Shown here: positions 12,701-22,242 of the stretch, piece by piece
Layout of the letters: each line of letters begins with the position of its first letter
Position numbering within the stretch: position 1 is the first letter of the stretch
NCBI GenBank assembly: GCA_023614405.1
Contig: CM042690.1
Location: forward strand, 665,392,802 to 665,456,801
Reading direction: 5' to 3'
From: Avena insularis
Lineage: Eukaryota; Streptophyta; Magnoliopsida; Poales; Poaceae
Length of the DNA stretch: 64,000 nt
The notes under the pieces: model-generated
What the model saw: the letters and a program-made list of their open reading frames with translations, nothing else
Databases searched by the model: none
What the model was told of the DNA's origin: nothing
Program-made: the position numbers and the translations under genes

Positions 12701-15700
12701 GGAACTTTAGAAAAATATATAAAACACTTAAAATTGAATAAAATTCACTTTAAAGATCCTAAATATTTATACTAATATAGAAAAAATACTAGTTTGTATC
12801 TTTGTAAAACAAATCAAGTATGATAAAAATAAAGTCTTTATTCCTTAATGTAATTTTAAGACAATATCTAAAAGAGTTAGAAATTAAATAAATTCTTTTT
12901 TAAACTCTTAGAATAATACTAGTCATTATAAAAATACTAGGTATAATTTTTATGTTAATTTAAAAGACTTTGAGTAATACTTTCATTTTATTGATTAAAG
13001 AAAATAGTAAACCTTTATAAGGTGGGTAAAACACGCAAATAAGAAAATAATAAACCATTGCATGACATTACTATGCATTGCATATTGCTTCTTTAAATAT
13101 TGTCCTTATCGGGCAATAATGGTCTTCTGTAGAAACCGGAGCTCAAGGTATGGTGGAAGTATCCGACTTCACTACCTTGTAGTCACAAGGCAAGTTCATC
13201 ACTTGCTCATATCCTTTGAAGAGTCTTTGTCAAAGCATTTGAAAATTGTGTGTTATCACCTATGTTCTAAAAGACACAGAAAATAAGTATTTTCCCAAAC
13301 AATTGTTATTATCATCATAAGTGGTGATAAATACTAAGAATTGCAGTGGAATCTAAGATTCTAGTTGCAGAAAAGATAGGACTTAATAACCCATGACATC
13401 AGTGATTCTAGCGCCGTATAATACGCGTTAACCATAAGATTTGGAATGGGACGGAGAAATTAGCTGGATCTTCTTCCTTTCGCATAGACGGATGACCTTA
13501 TCGTAAAGCTGCAGATTTCTCGTGGAGAATCCAGCACATGGGTGGGAACCCTTATGTCCCTGCGATATTGGTGTCTAGATTATCTGTGCATAGCTATCTT
13601 GGTGGAGGTTTGATGTCTACACACTTCTATTCTCGTGAGCGGTTGTTGGGCCTCCAAGTGCGAGGTTTGTAGAATAGCAAGTTTCCCTTAAGTGGATTAC
13701 CCAAGGTTTATCGAATCGAGGAGGAAGTGGTCAAAGGTATCCCTCTCAAGCAACCGTGCAATCAAGATACAAGAAGTCTCTTGTGTCCCCAACACACCCA
13801 ATACACTTGTCAGGTGTATAGGTGCACTAGTTCGGCGAAGAGATAGTGAAATACAAGTGGTATGGATATAAGACAACGGTGCCAGAAAAGAGCTTGACGG
13901 GAGGAAAAGACTAAAGGAAAAAAGATGGAAGCAAGCAAACATGTAACAGATCTAGTTGCGAACGGTGTTTCAATGTTTAGAAACAAGGCCTAGGGATCAT
14001 ACTTTCACTAGTGAACACTCTCATATAAATATCTTCTTTTTATGATACTACTCTTAACTACTCTCCGGTTGGACACTCTAATCCATGGTAGGGCTATAAC
14101 AGCACTCCTCAAAGTTTGCTTTCCCCATCTAGATAACCCCACACTGTCACCTTGAGCGCTAGATGGTTCCAACAAACACCACAATTTCATAGAGACATCT
14201 AACTCCAAATATAACTCATAACAAGTATTTGTAATCTCTAGCCTAAGTGCCACCATGGTGTGCACGCTGTCACTTTCACACACATGGGGAGAGCAGAGAT
14301 CTATTAAAGCACTTGAGTAGCAAGGTAGATCTACTTTATTACAAAGCTCATGGTCACAATATGATCATGCATAGAGAGAGATGAACACATAGCTAGCGGT
14401 AGAACCCTTAGCCTCGAGGAAGAACTACTCCCTCATCATCATGGGAATCAGCAACGGCGATGGAGATGGTGGTGGAAATCGATGGAGATGGCTCCGGGGG
14501 CACTTCCCCATCCCGGCTGGGTGCCGGAATAGAGACTATCTGTCCCCCCGAATCTCCCCTTCGGTGGCGGCAGCGCTACAGAAATTTTCGTGGCTGGAGG
14601 CTGGATTCTTTAGGGTTTCTAGATCGAGAGGCTTCTTAGAGGCAAAGAGGCGAGGTCGGTGGCCGGCCAGGGGGCCCACACCATGCCCTAGCGCGGCCTA
14701 GAGCTGCCCGCGCCAAGGGGGGTGTGGCCACCCTATGGCCCCCTTCGTCTCTCCTTCGGACTCCATGTGTCTTCCGGTAAAATATTGATTTTGGCTTTTG
14801 TCCCGTCCAATTCCGAGAATATTCATTTTCTGACTTTCCTAAAACCAAAAACAGCATAAAATAGGCAACTGGCACTATGGCATCTTGTTAATAGGTTAGT
14901 ACAATAAAGTGTATAAAAATACTCCAAAGTGTGGACAAAACATAAGAAAGTAGATATAAAATAAGCATGGAACATCAAAACTTATAGATACGTTAGCAAC
15001 ATATTAAGGTTCACCATAGCCGATGGTGGCGGCCAGGCAGAGCTGCTTAGAGAGCCTTCGAGAGGCTACCCGGACTGTACTCATGGTAAACCTTCTTGGG
15101 GGATCGTGTCTTCATGCGGGGTCATGAAGAAGGGTAGTGATTGGCTTGGATCAACTTCTGGGTCCCACATCAAGGAATTATGGACGAGAAAGTACGCCCG
15201 GTTGTGCAGTAAGGATTTGGTCTCTTATGGGTAAAGCAACACACCTCTGCGGAGTGTAAAAAAGTGTGACATGTTACTCCCTGTTCCGAGAAGGATCTAC
15301 GAATGCAGCAGGAAAGGAACTCCATGAAGTTCTGGTCAACCTGTGAAGGCTGATGGGCATAGTTTTTGATAATAAAATCAATCTTTGAAGAAATGTTTAC
15401 AAAAACTATATAGTACCAAGGACTTATAGTCCAAGGTGGTAGTTAGAGCATCAAACTTCCGACCGTGCATATAGTGAACTTGTTGGGTAACGCTGTTACT
15501 CACCCTTTCCTTTGAACCCCTTGCTAGACTTTGAGGAGCAAAAGGATAACCAGGTCTTTGCTATAGAAGTCCAGAACAACGTCTACTATGAAGAGTTGGG
15601 CTTGTCCGGTGGAATTGAAGGGGTGGACTATGGGATACACTATGTACCTGAAGACAACGAGTTAGAGTAGTTACCAGGCCAAAACGTAGTTATCTAGGTT

Positions 15701-15995
15701 GAGCCGAGCAGCGCGAACCCTATAGAATAAGTTGTTGAGATCATGTCTTTCTTATTGTTGTGTCTTTCGCTCTTCCGTTGAACTTATTAAATAAGTTGTA
15801 TGGTCTGTAAGTTTGGATATTTCAATGATCTCGATCTTTTGGTATTGTAATAATATGTGTATGTTTGTAATCTGGACCCGCAATGTTTCTGTTGTACCAC
15901 TCTAAGGGATGTAATATTTGCGGAATGGGTTCCGTGAGTGTTATGTCAGCGACTATAGTATACTACACCATGCAGTGGTATGCTGGGTCACTGTA
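9787..15995 (+). repeat. 5' LTR of element D, interrupted by a solo F LTR
   Basis: The LTR runs from TGTAACATCC to ...CACTGTA and is followed two bases later by a Met-tRNA-type primer-binding site. The F solo LTR (13611-15006) plus its 5-bp duplication accounts for 1401 bp of the span. Inside there is an AT-rich segment (10000-10400), a GC-rich block (about 12000-12500) and another AT-rich block (about 12500-13060). No protein-coding gene is convincing here. The 75-codon minus ORF at 10469-10696 has a counterpart at 32305-32532 only because both lie in the paired LTRs. Confidence 0.92.
13611..15006 (-). repeat. Solo LTR of element F inserted in D's 5' LTR
   Basis: It begins TGATGTCTAC and ends ACATATTA on the plus strand (the normal final CA is TA here). 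It is flanked by a perfect AGGTT duplication at 13606-13610 and 15007-15011. The empty site is visible in D's 3' LTR near 35443, where GGAGGTTCACC is uninterrupted. It aligns over its length with 2601-4000 but with more small differences than the surrounding D LTR copies show. A solo LTR normally arises by recombination between the two LTRs of a full element. Confidence 0.9.
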
Positions 15996-15997
15996 GC

Positions 15998-16010
15998 TGG
16001 TATCAAAGCA
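15998..16010 (+). other. Primer-binding site of element D
   Basis: The sequence TGGTATCAAAGCA follows the LTR end after a 2-base spacer (GC). It matches the complement of the 3' end of initiator Met-tRNA (usually TGGTATCAGAGC) with one difference. This is the normal primer of Ty3/gypsy chromoviruses and fixes the 5' LTR boundary. Confidence 0.85.
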
Positions 16011-16035
16011 ATTGTTTTGACCTTAGGTTGGAAAC

Positions 16036-17492
16036 TGATAGCTGTGAGATTCGACACATTTTTTATGGATTTTATTGATGGTTTTCTCCTGGATTTGATT
16101 GTTTTCTGGCTTTACCTAATGCTAATACTTCGGTAGCAAAAAAACTTGGTTTTTAATGTGTGTTTCAGGTTCTGAATGTCAATAGAAGGTTTTAACTAGA
16201 CAAACACAATATTCTGGAGAAAACAAGCAAGTCTCTCTTTGGAAGCACTCGAGGGGAGAACACAGGGGCTTTAACGAGCAACTATATGGCAGGAATATTT
16301 TTCTCGCCGTATAGTTCCTGCCGTATAGTTGTTGTCGCCTCTGTCTTGTCAAAAGGGACAACTTCCATGAAGGGACCAAGGTCGAAAACACAATGCAGCA
16401 GCCGCCATACCATCCAGAAGGGAGAAAGAAGAGATCCAGAGAATAAGGGCAAGACGTTCTTCATCTCGCTCCATGATCTTCGCCCTCCTAGCCAATACAC
16501 CCCCATAGCCACTACTTGTACTAGAGAGAGAGGGATCTCCACCTTGCAAGACTAGGGTTTGAGATTGTTTCTTCCCATCTTGAATTGTGTTGGATATGTT
16601 TCTATTCTTATTGTACATATCCATGGTAATACAAAGACGAATTCCCTTTATTTGATTATATTGATGATCTGTTCTTCTCTCATGTGTGAGTAATTCCCTT
16701 GGGCGTGGGAGATGTAGGGGATTGGTGAGATGTGATGTGACTTCATATATTTTCCATTAGTTTGTGATTGATTCTAATCACTATATTATGTGTGCTTGAC
16801 TATCTATGGATGCCTAATGCTTGTTGTCCAATTAAGGGCCCAGACAACATGATGCTTTGTTCTACATAGATAAGATCTTGTTCGCTAGTGGACCAGCGAC
16901 CCCCGGGTGACACGGGGATATCAATGGAAAACTAGTAGACTTGAGGATAACAAGGAACCACTGTGCTTATTGCATTAGTCCGATCCAAGGAGCTTAATCG
17001 CTAAGCGACTTGAAGGTTCTTAATCGTCTAGTGTCCGACCATGGTTTTGGTAATGGGCTAGTAGGATTATTGAAGTTGGGATGAAACCTACCAAGAGGAG
17101 TTCTGGCTAATTATGGGTTGCTCGCCTACACATATATTTATAAGATTATAATTATTACATTTATCATTCGTCCACCTGGCACAGTCACTATCACCATGAA
17201 CTGAATCTCCCCGCGCCTTCTTTTGCCACCTGCAGGAAACAACAAACAATCAAGTCGTTCTTTACTTTTATGCATTACATTTCTGAAGTTTACATTTTAG
17301 TTCTATTTAAATACATCTCATTTAATCAAAACCCCATTCTTATTTCAACACTTGCAGTCAATTCACTCGAACACCTATGACAACTTCGGGTATGATAGAG
17401 AGTTCACCCATAAACACTTACCTTTGGGCTCCCTATGGAATCCTCTATACTTCGAAACTATCTACAAACGATCTATGCACTTGCAGACATCA
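16036..17492 (+). repeat. 5' LTR of element E
   Basis: The LTR starts TGATAGCTGTGAG and ends CTTGCAGACATCA, immediately followed by the spacer and primer-binding site. A hairpin-forming segment at about 16280-16332 contains CAACTATATGGCAGGAA and its near-perfect complement TTCCTGCCGTATAGTTG. This links the LTR to the tandem repeats at 20237-20815. The same-length partner is at 23886-25342. Short ORFs such as 16349-16624 (-) are not supported as genes. Confidence 0.93.
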
Positions 17493-17502
17493 AGCTATTT
17501 TC

Positions 17503-17520
17503 TGGCACCGTTGCCGGGGA
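17503..17520 (+). other. Primer-binding site of element E
   Basis: TGGCACCGTTGCCGGGGA begins 10 bases after the LTR end. It corresponds to the complement of Asp-tRNA used by Athila-lineage elements, which usually read TGGCGCCGTTGCCGGGGA; there is one difference. Confidence 0.85.
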
Positions 17521-17570
17521 GCTAAGCACTAAGTGTTTGTGTTTGACATTTCAGGTGTTGCTACTAAAAA

Positions 17571-18860
17571 ATGTTCTCCTTAGGAGACAAAGGGTCTACA
17601 CGCTCTGGTAGGACCTACTTGCCGAATTATATTGAGCGTGTGCCTGCTCACAGATGCGAAGAAATTATTGAAAAACTTTTAAGATCAAATAAAGTTGAAG
17701 TTGAAAACCTGAGTGATATTATGGAAATCATGTCTATTTATAGGACAACTCCTATGAAACCTGAGAAAACTCTCAGGGAATATAGTGCTCCAAGTTATAA
17801 ATTTCTTAAACAACCAATAGAGTTCCCTAATCCTGGAGTTAGAGAATATCGATTTGATGGTGGAATTATTAAAATTTCGCAGGAGAAAGCTTTCAGTGGA
17901 AGGGAAGATGAAGACCTAGGAAGACATATTAGAGAGTTCGATGATGTGATAACATCGCTTGGACCAAAAGTTTTGCCAAGAGACTTCTCTCGTCTTAAAT
18001 TATTTCGATGGTCTCTTAAAGGTAAAGCTCTAGACTGGTTATATTCTCTCCCTCGCCATTACATTAAATGTTGGGAAAACTGCATTGTTAAATTCATAAA
18101 CAGGTTTAATCCTTTTAAAAAGGTAACTGAACTAAGAAAGAACATAGGCATCTTTAGTCAGAACGTGGGAGAAAACTACCCACAAGCCTGGGAAAGATTC
18201 TTTGGAATGATTAATAGTATTCCTAATCATGGCTATTCTGAACTAACAATTTTCCATTTATTTTACCATGGTATTAATACTCAATGTAGAGAGTTGCTTG
18301 ACTTCTCAACAGGAGGATCAATAAATACTTTAACTATTAAAGAATGTTTGGAATTGATGTCTACTAGGCCTAAGAATGATTCTTTGTATAATCCTGATTT
18401 TGGCACTAAGCCGGAAAAAGGGATACTTTGGATAAGTCCTGATCTTATGCCTGAGGTACGCAAAACTATGAAAGGAAAAGGTATACCTTCTGAACTTGTT
18501 AAGGAAATCAGAGTAGATTTGTTACAAGTTTTAACTGAAGAAGATGAAACTAGAAAAGTTTTTCAAGAATTAAAACATCGACAAGTAAACTCTCATAATA
18601 ACTTGCATAAGCATTTTCAAAAACACAAAAATATTTTGGCGGAACTCACGGAAAATTATGATGAGATTGGCCAAATATTAAAATTATTTCACAAGTATCT
18701 TAGTATGACTGAAACCCACTGTGAACAAATAGCATCTGGTTATCAAACTTTTCTTCGTGATGATAAATATATTCCTGTTTCTACTAATGTTGTCACAAGA
18801 AGAGGTGCAGTTGTTATAGGACCCTTAGGACCACCGGAATATGAAGCTGAAAAAGAGTGA
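17571..18860 (+). CDS. Element E gag protein (429 aa)
   Basis: This is an intact ORF beginning at the first ATG after the primer-binding site. Residues of roughly 95-230 match the retrotransposon gag core: an Arg-Leu-Lys-Leu-Phe-x-x-Ser-Leu-x-x-x-Ala-x-x-Trp-Leu pattern, then Trp-x-x-x-x-x-Lys-Phe. They form the capsid-like domain that would assemble the virus-like particle. No CCHC zinc knuckle is seen in this ORF. The C-terminal half is charged and probably coiled. It ends with TGA at 18858-18860 and overlaps the next open stretch, which lies in the +1 frame. In relatives gag and protease are one polyprotein, so a frameshift has probably separated them here. Confidence 0.85.
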   Translation: MFSLGDKGSTRSGRTYLPNYIERVPAHRCEEIIEKLLRSNKVEVENLSDIMEIMSIYRTTPMKPEKTLREYSAPSYKFLKQPIEFPNPGVREYRFDGGIIKISQEKAFSGREDEDLGRHIREFDDVITSLGPKVLPRDFSRLKLFRWSLKGKALDWLYSLPRHYIKCWENCIVKFINRFNPFKKVTELRKNIGIFSQNVGENYPQAWERFFGMINSIPNHGYSELTIFHLFYHGINTQCRELLDFSTGGSINTLTIKECLELMSTRPKNDSLYNPDFGTKPEKGILWISPDLMPEVRKTMKGKGIPSELVKEIRVDLLQVLTEEDETRKVFQELKHRQVNSHNNLHKHFQKHKNILAELTENYDEIGQILKLFHKYLSMTETHCEQIASGYQTFLRDDKYIPVSTNVVTRRGAVVIGPLGPPEYEAEKE

Positions 18861-19854
18861 AAGGAAAAAAGCCTTGCTCGAAGCAACTCAAGAAGATGAT
18901 ACATTGGTGGATCCTCAAGATGAAACTGAAACACAAGATCAAACCAAGGTGGACCAAAATGATGCACATGATGACCATTATGACTCTGATGCGGAGACGG
19001 TTGATCCAAGAGAAGAAAAAGAGATAAGCAAGGAAGATGAAGTTGTTATAGTAGAAAAGAAGAAAAGATATAAGGAATAACAAAAGAAAGCAACAAAAGG
19101 GCCTAACCCCCTGCCCCCACAAAAGGTAAAAGACAAGAGTTAGTTAGGTGAGAAAAAGCTTCCTTATCTAGATTGAAAAAATAAAGAACCAGACCAGGTA
19201 ATTTATAATTCTTTTACAAAGGCACTTAGTGACCTTCGTCTGGAAATTCCGTCTGCGGATGCAATCAAAGTTCCTACCTATTCTAAATTCCTTCGTGATA
19301 TTCTTAGTAGAAAGAAAGAAATAACTGAAACTATTGCCATGATAACTAGTTATCCTGCTAATGGGAAGATGTTGTCTAAGTCTGGAGATCCCGGAATACC
19401 AACTATTTCATGCTCAATAGTAACTGATATTCACAATGCCTTGTGTGATCTAGGAGCAGGAGTTAGGGTAATACCATACTCCCTCTATAAAAGGTTAGGA
19501 TTAGGGGAGTATTCTCCTACTACTATCACTTTACAGATGGCTAACAAGTACACTAAACAACCCGTTGGTATGATTGAGGATGTTCTACTTAGAATAGATG
19601 AGCATGTTATTTCCACTGATTTTATTATTATTGAGATGCCTGAAGATGAAAAATTATCCATAATACTTGGAAGACCTTTCCTTAGTACTGCAGGGGCATC
19701 AGTTGATTGTGCTAAAGGGAAGATAATCTTCAATGTTTATGATGCCGAAACCATCCAGTATTTTCCAAATCAGCTAGAAGCAGGAGAAAGATATATTCCA
19801 ACAGCAAAACAAGTTCATGTGGTAAGTGCCTTTGATAAAGGGCACCCAAGGTAA
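18841..19854 (+). pseudogene. Element E gag tail and aspartic protease, with internal stops
   Basis: The frame starts with 79 highly charged codons (18841-19080). It is broken by TAA at 19078-19080 and two more stops by about 19175, then continues to 19854. The last 171 codons (19339-19854) are the retropepsin: an Ile-Ser-Cys-Ser-Ile start, then Cys-Asp-Leu-Gly-Ala-Gly-Val as the active-site loop, and Ile-Ile-Leu-Gly-Arg-Pro-Phe as the second conserved strand. Athila-lineage proteases often have Asp-Leu-Gly-Ala instead of Asp-Ser/Thr-Gly-Ala, so this loop could be functional. Nothing resembling RT follows the stop at 19852-19854. Confidence 0.8.
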
Positions 19855-20236
19855 GAATTCAAGAACAGAAAAGTTACTCAACCATTCTTAATAAAATGCT
19901 TAATGGGAGTCAACCCATCTCGTCAATAAAGTAGATTAGAGAATAAGATGTTCATCGCATTCCTACCACTTTTTCACAAACATTCTTGCGGAAGCGCGCC
20001 CATGAAGATGCAGCTATCAAAAAGTAGTAGAAACATCGATTGAATGAGCTAAGAATAAGAATAAAAATTAAAGTTCGAGTTTTTCAATTACAGAAGCTAA
20101 AATTTTGCTCTTAATACACCAATGTTGGTCGATAGATTCTACTATCAATTTTCTGTCAAAAATAAGGTATTTCGTTAAGTTTTGGGATAAGAAGGTATTC
20201 TTGAAGAAATAGAAATTTATTGATGAAAACTGATGG
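19855..20236 (+). other. Element E, noncoding spacer before the hairpin repeats
   Basis: No ORF or motif is recognisable. The first 100 bases still resemble the sequence that follows protease in Athila-like polyproteins but contain stops. The place where RT should start is instead directly joined to the repeat block. Confidence 0.6.
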
Positions 20237-20815
20237 TTTAACGACCAACTATATGGCGGGAATAAAAATTCCGGCCGTATAGTTCCGGTCGTATAGATAT
20301 CTTTGCCATCAACAAATTTTCTTCGAAGACACAGAGAATTTAACGACCAACTATACAATGGGAATAAAAATTCCGGTTGTATAGTTCCGGTCGTATAGAT
20401 ATCGATGCCTTCGTACAAAATTCTCTGAAAGGTATTGCGAGTTTAACGACCAACTATACGACGGGAATAAAAATTCTGGTCGTATAGCTCCGGTCGTATA
20501 GATATCGATACCTCTCTAAGAAATTTATCCCAAAGGTATTGAGAGTTTAACGACCAACTATACGGCGGGAATAAAAAGTCCGGCCGTATAGTACACCTCG
20601 TATAGATATCAATGCTAGTTTTAGAAATTTGTCTCGAGAGACACACGGTTTAATGACCAACTATACAGCGGGATCATTGTGATCCGGCCGTATAGTTGCA
20701 TCCGTATAACTGTTTTCTGCATAAAGAAACCCTAGTTGGTGGTACCACCGTAGCTATACGGGCGGAACAACATCACCCGCCTATATAGTTCCGGCCGTAT
20801 AGTTTGGTGCAACCA
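20237..20815 (+). repeat. Tandem 103-bp hairpin repeats in element E
   Basis: Five units start at 20237, 20339, 20442, 20546 and 20649 (spacings 102, 103, 104, 103), each opening with TTTAA(C/T)GACCAACTATA. A partial, more diverged sixth covers about 20752-20815. Each unit contains an inverted repeat of about 15-bp arms around a short A-rich loop, for example ACTATACGGCGGGAA with GTCCGGCCGTATAGT in unit 4. A third copy of the arm (TCCGG(T/C)CGTATAG) follows. Arms change in step between units, keeping them complementary. The block lies between protease and the Athila-type ORF and has no protein-coding role that I can see. Confidence 0.9.
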
Positions 20816-21021
20816 CAAAATCACATCGGCGGCTAGGTCTTCCACCTCTCCTCATTATTTCTCTCATATTCTCTCTCCAAACCTCTCAAAATCCACCTAG
20901 AACTCTTGATTCTTCGTGGATTTCATTCGTTTGAGTGGGGGAATCAACATATCGGTATGTTTCTCTCCCTATCCATGCTTTATTTTCAAATTTCCATGGT
21001 TGAAACTCTCACATTGATCTA

Positions 21022-22242
21022 GTGGATGAACTCAAGTTTATTTTGTCTTTCCTATTAATTTCTCACGTTAGGATTGAATTTTTCCACGTAGAATCGTTCA
21101 TATATCATGTAGAAACTATATGCCTAAAGTTTTATGGTGAAAATTTTCAGTGCATCCTAATGAACAAAATAGGTAACCTCTTTCATTCGAGTAAGTGCCA
21201 ATGGGGTGAGGGCTCGAGCTCGGGGTCCCGAGCCTCGCGCAACTCCAAGTTGGACATTGTCTCATCAAGGAGGGTGCTGCCCACACGTTGGGCCGACCAC
21301 AACTTTCTCACCGTGGCAGGGTTAAAGGAGGATTTCGACCTCATGTGCAATAGGGCGGGGTTGGCGATACTTGGTTTCGCAAGCCACGATACCTACGCCG
21401 AGCTTACCCATGAGTTCCTTGCCTCCTTCTACGACGACCACAGGGATAAAGGTAATATGTGCATGATAAGCTTCTCCATGAACCGGCAACAGTATGACAT
21501 AAATTTTGAACAATTTTGCAATGCTTTCAGCTTCCCTCATACTAGGGATCCCACTGTTACTAACCTATATAGCATCACAAGTGGAGAGACTTGGGACGTT
21601 ATTTTTGTTAATGGTGGCATGCAATTTTATCAGAAGAAGATGTCCACCATTCAGAACCCAACCCTCCATTACTACGCTTTTTTCCTCGCCAATACACTAC
21701 TGGGAAGAGGTGACACAGGCTCCATGGCCAATGCGTACATGGCAATGATCACCAAGGCTCTCTTCCCCACTTTACCGCAAAGCCCTAGTCCTGCAACTCT
21801 ACTCATCCAGCACTTTCGCCACCAAAGCAACAAGACCAAAGGTGATATTCGCATTGGTGGATTGGTAACCCACCTTGCCTATGCATTAAATATTATACTA
21901 CCTGTTATGGAACCTGTTGACGGCTCCAAACTCATGGACGTCAAGTATTTGACTGCTTGTGGCTTCCTTGGTGTTTACCATGCTAACCGGAGGCTCCGAG
22001 CATATCAATTCAGTTATCTTGGTGATGCACAGGGTGAGCAGGTTCAGTTGCCCTGCCCCCAAGCCTTCTCAATTGTGGATAAGAACACTTGGATCCTCAC
22101 CAAGGACCAAGTTATGGAGATCATGGCCGAGCTCCAGCCCGATGAAGAGGAAGATGAAGAAGGAGGGCAGCAGGATGAGGAGCAGCAGGAGCAGGAGCAA
22201 GAGGAAGAGCAGGGACACAACCCCGCTTGGGAGGGATGGTAG
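21022..22242 (+). CDS. Element E Athila-type ORF (up to 406 aa)
   Basis: The protein resembles the Athila ORF-1 family found after pol in Athila retrotransposons (assignment from memory of the family). It has a Ser-rich N-terminus, a Arg-Trp-Ala-Asp-His segment, the Phe-Asp-Leu-Met-Cys-Asn-Arg-Ala-Gly and Thr-Tyr-Ala-Glu-Leu-Thr-x-Glu-Phe-Leu stretch, a Leu-x-x-Ala-Tyr-Ala-Leu core, and a very acidic Gln/Glu-rich tail (about residues 370-400). Function is unknown. The real start is doubtful: the first 60 codons look like leader or intron, and ATGGGGTGAG at 21201 is an ATG whose frame is lost by one extra G. A pyrimidine-rich leader with a GTATGT donor-like site at about 20955 suggests a spliced subgenomic transcript. 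Confidence 0.7.
   Translation: MDELKFILSFLLISHVRIEFFHVESFIYHVETICLKFYGENFQCILMNKIGNLFHSSKCQWGEGSSSGSRASRNSKLDIVSSRRVLPTRWADHNFLTVAGLKEDFDLMCNRAGLAILGFASHDTYAELTHEFLASFYDDHRDKGNMCMISFSMNRQQYDINFEQFCNAFSFPHTRDPTVTNLYSITSGETWDVIFVNGGMQFYQKKMSTIQNPTLHYYAFFLANTLLGRGDTGSMANAYMAMITKALFPTLPQSPSPATLLIQHFRHQSNKTKGDIRIGGLVTHLAYALNIILPVMEPVDGSKLMDVKYLTACGFLGVYHANRRLRAYQFSYLGDAQGEQVQLPCPQAFSIVDKNTWILTKDQVMEIMAELQPDEEEDEEGGQQDEEQQEQEQEEEQGHNPAWEGW

Noticed and set aside
20068..20646. Minus-strand ORFs with repeated Pro-Glu-Phe-Leu-Phe-Pro peptides
   Set aside because: They are translations of the hairpin repeats. The repeat period of about 103 bp is not a multiple of three throughout, and the frame is not kept across all units.
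20237..20815. CRISPR-like array
   Set aside because: Units are contiguous 103-bp repeats without unique spacers, inside a plant retrotransposon, with no cas genes.
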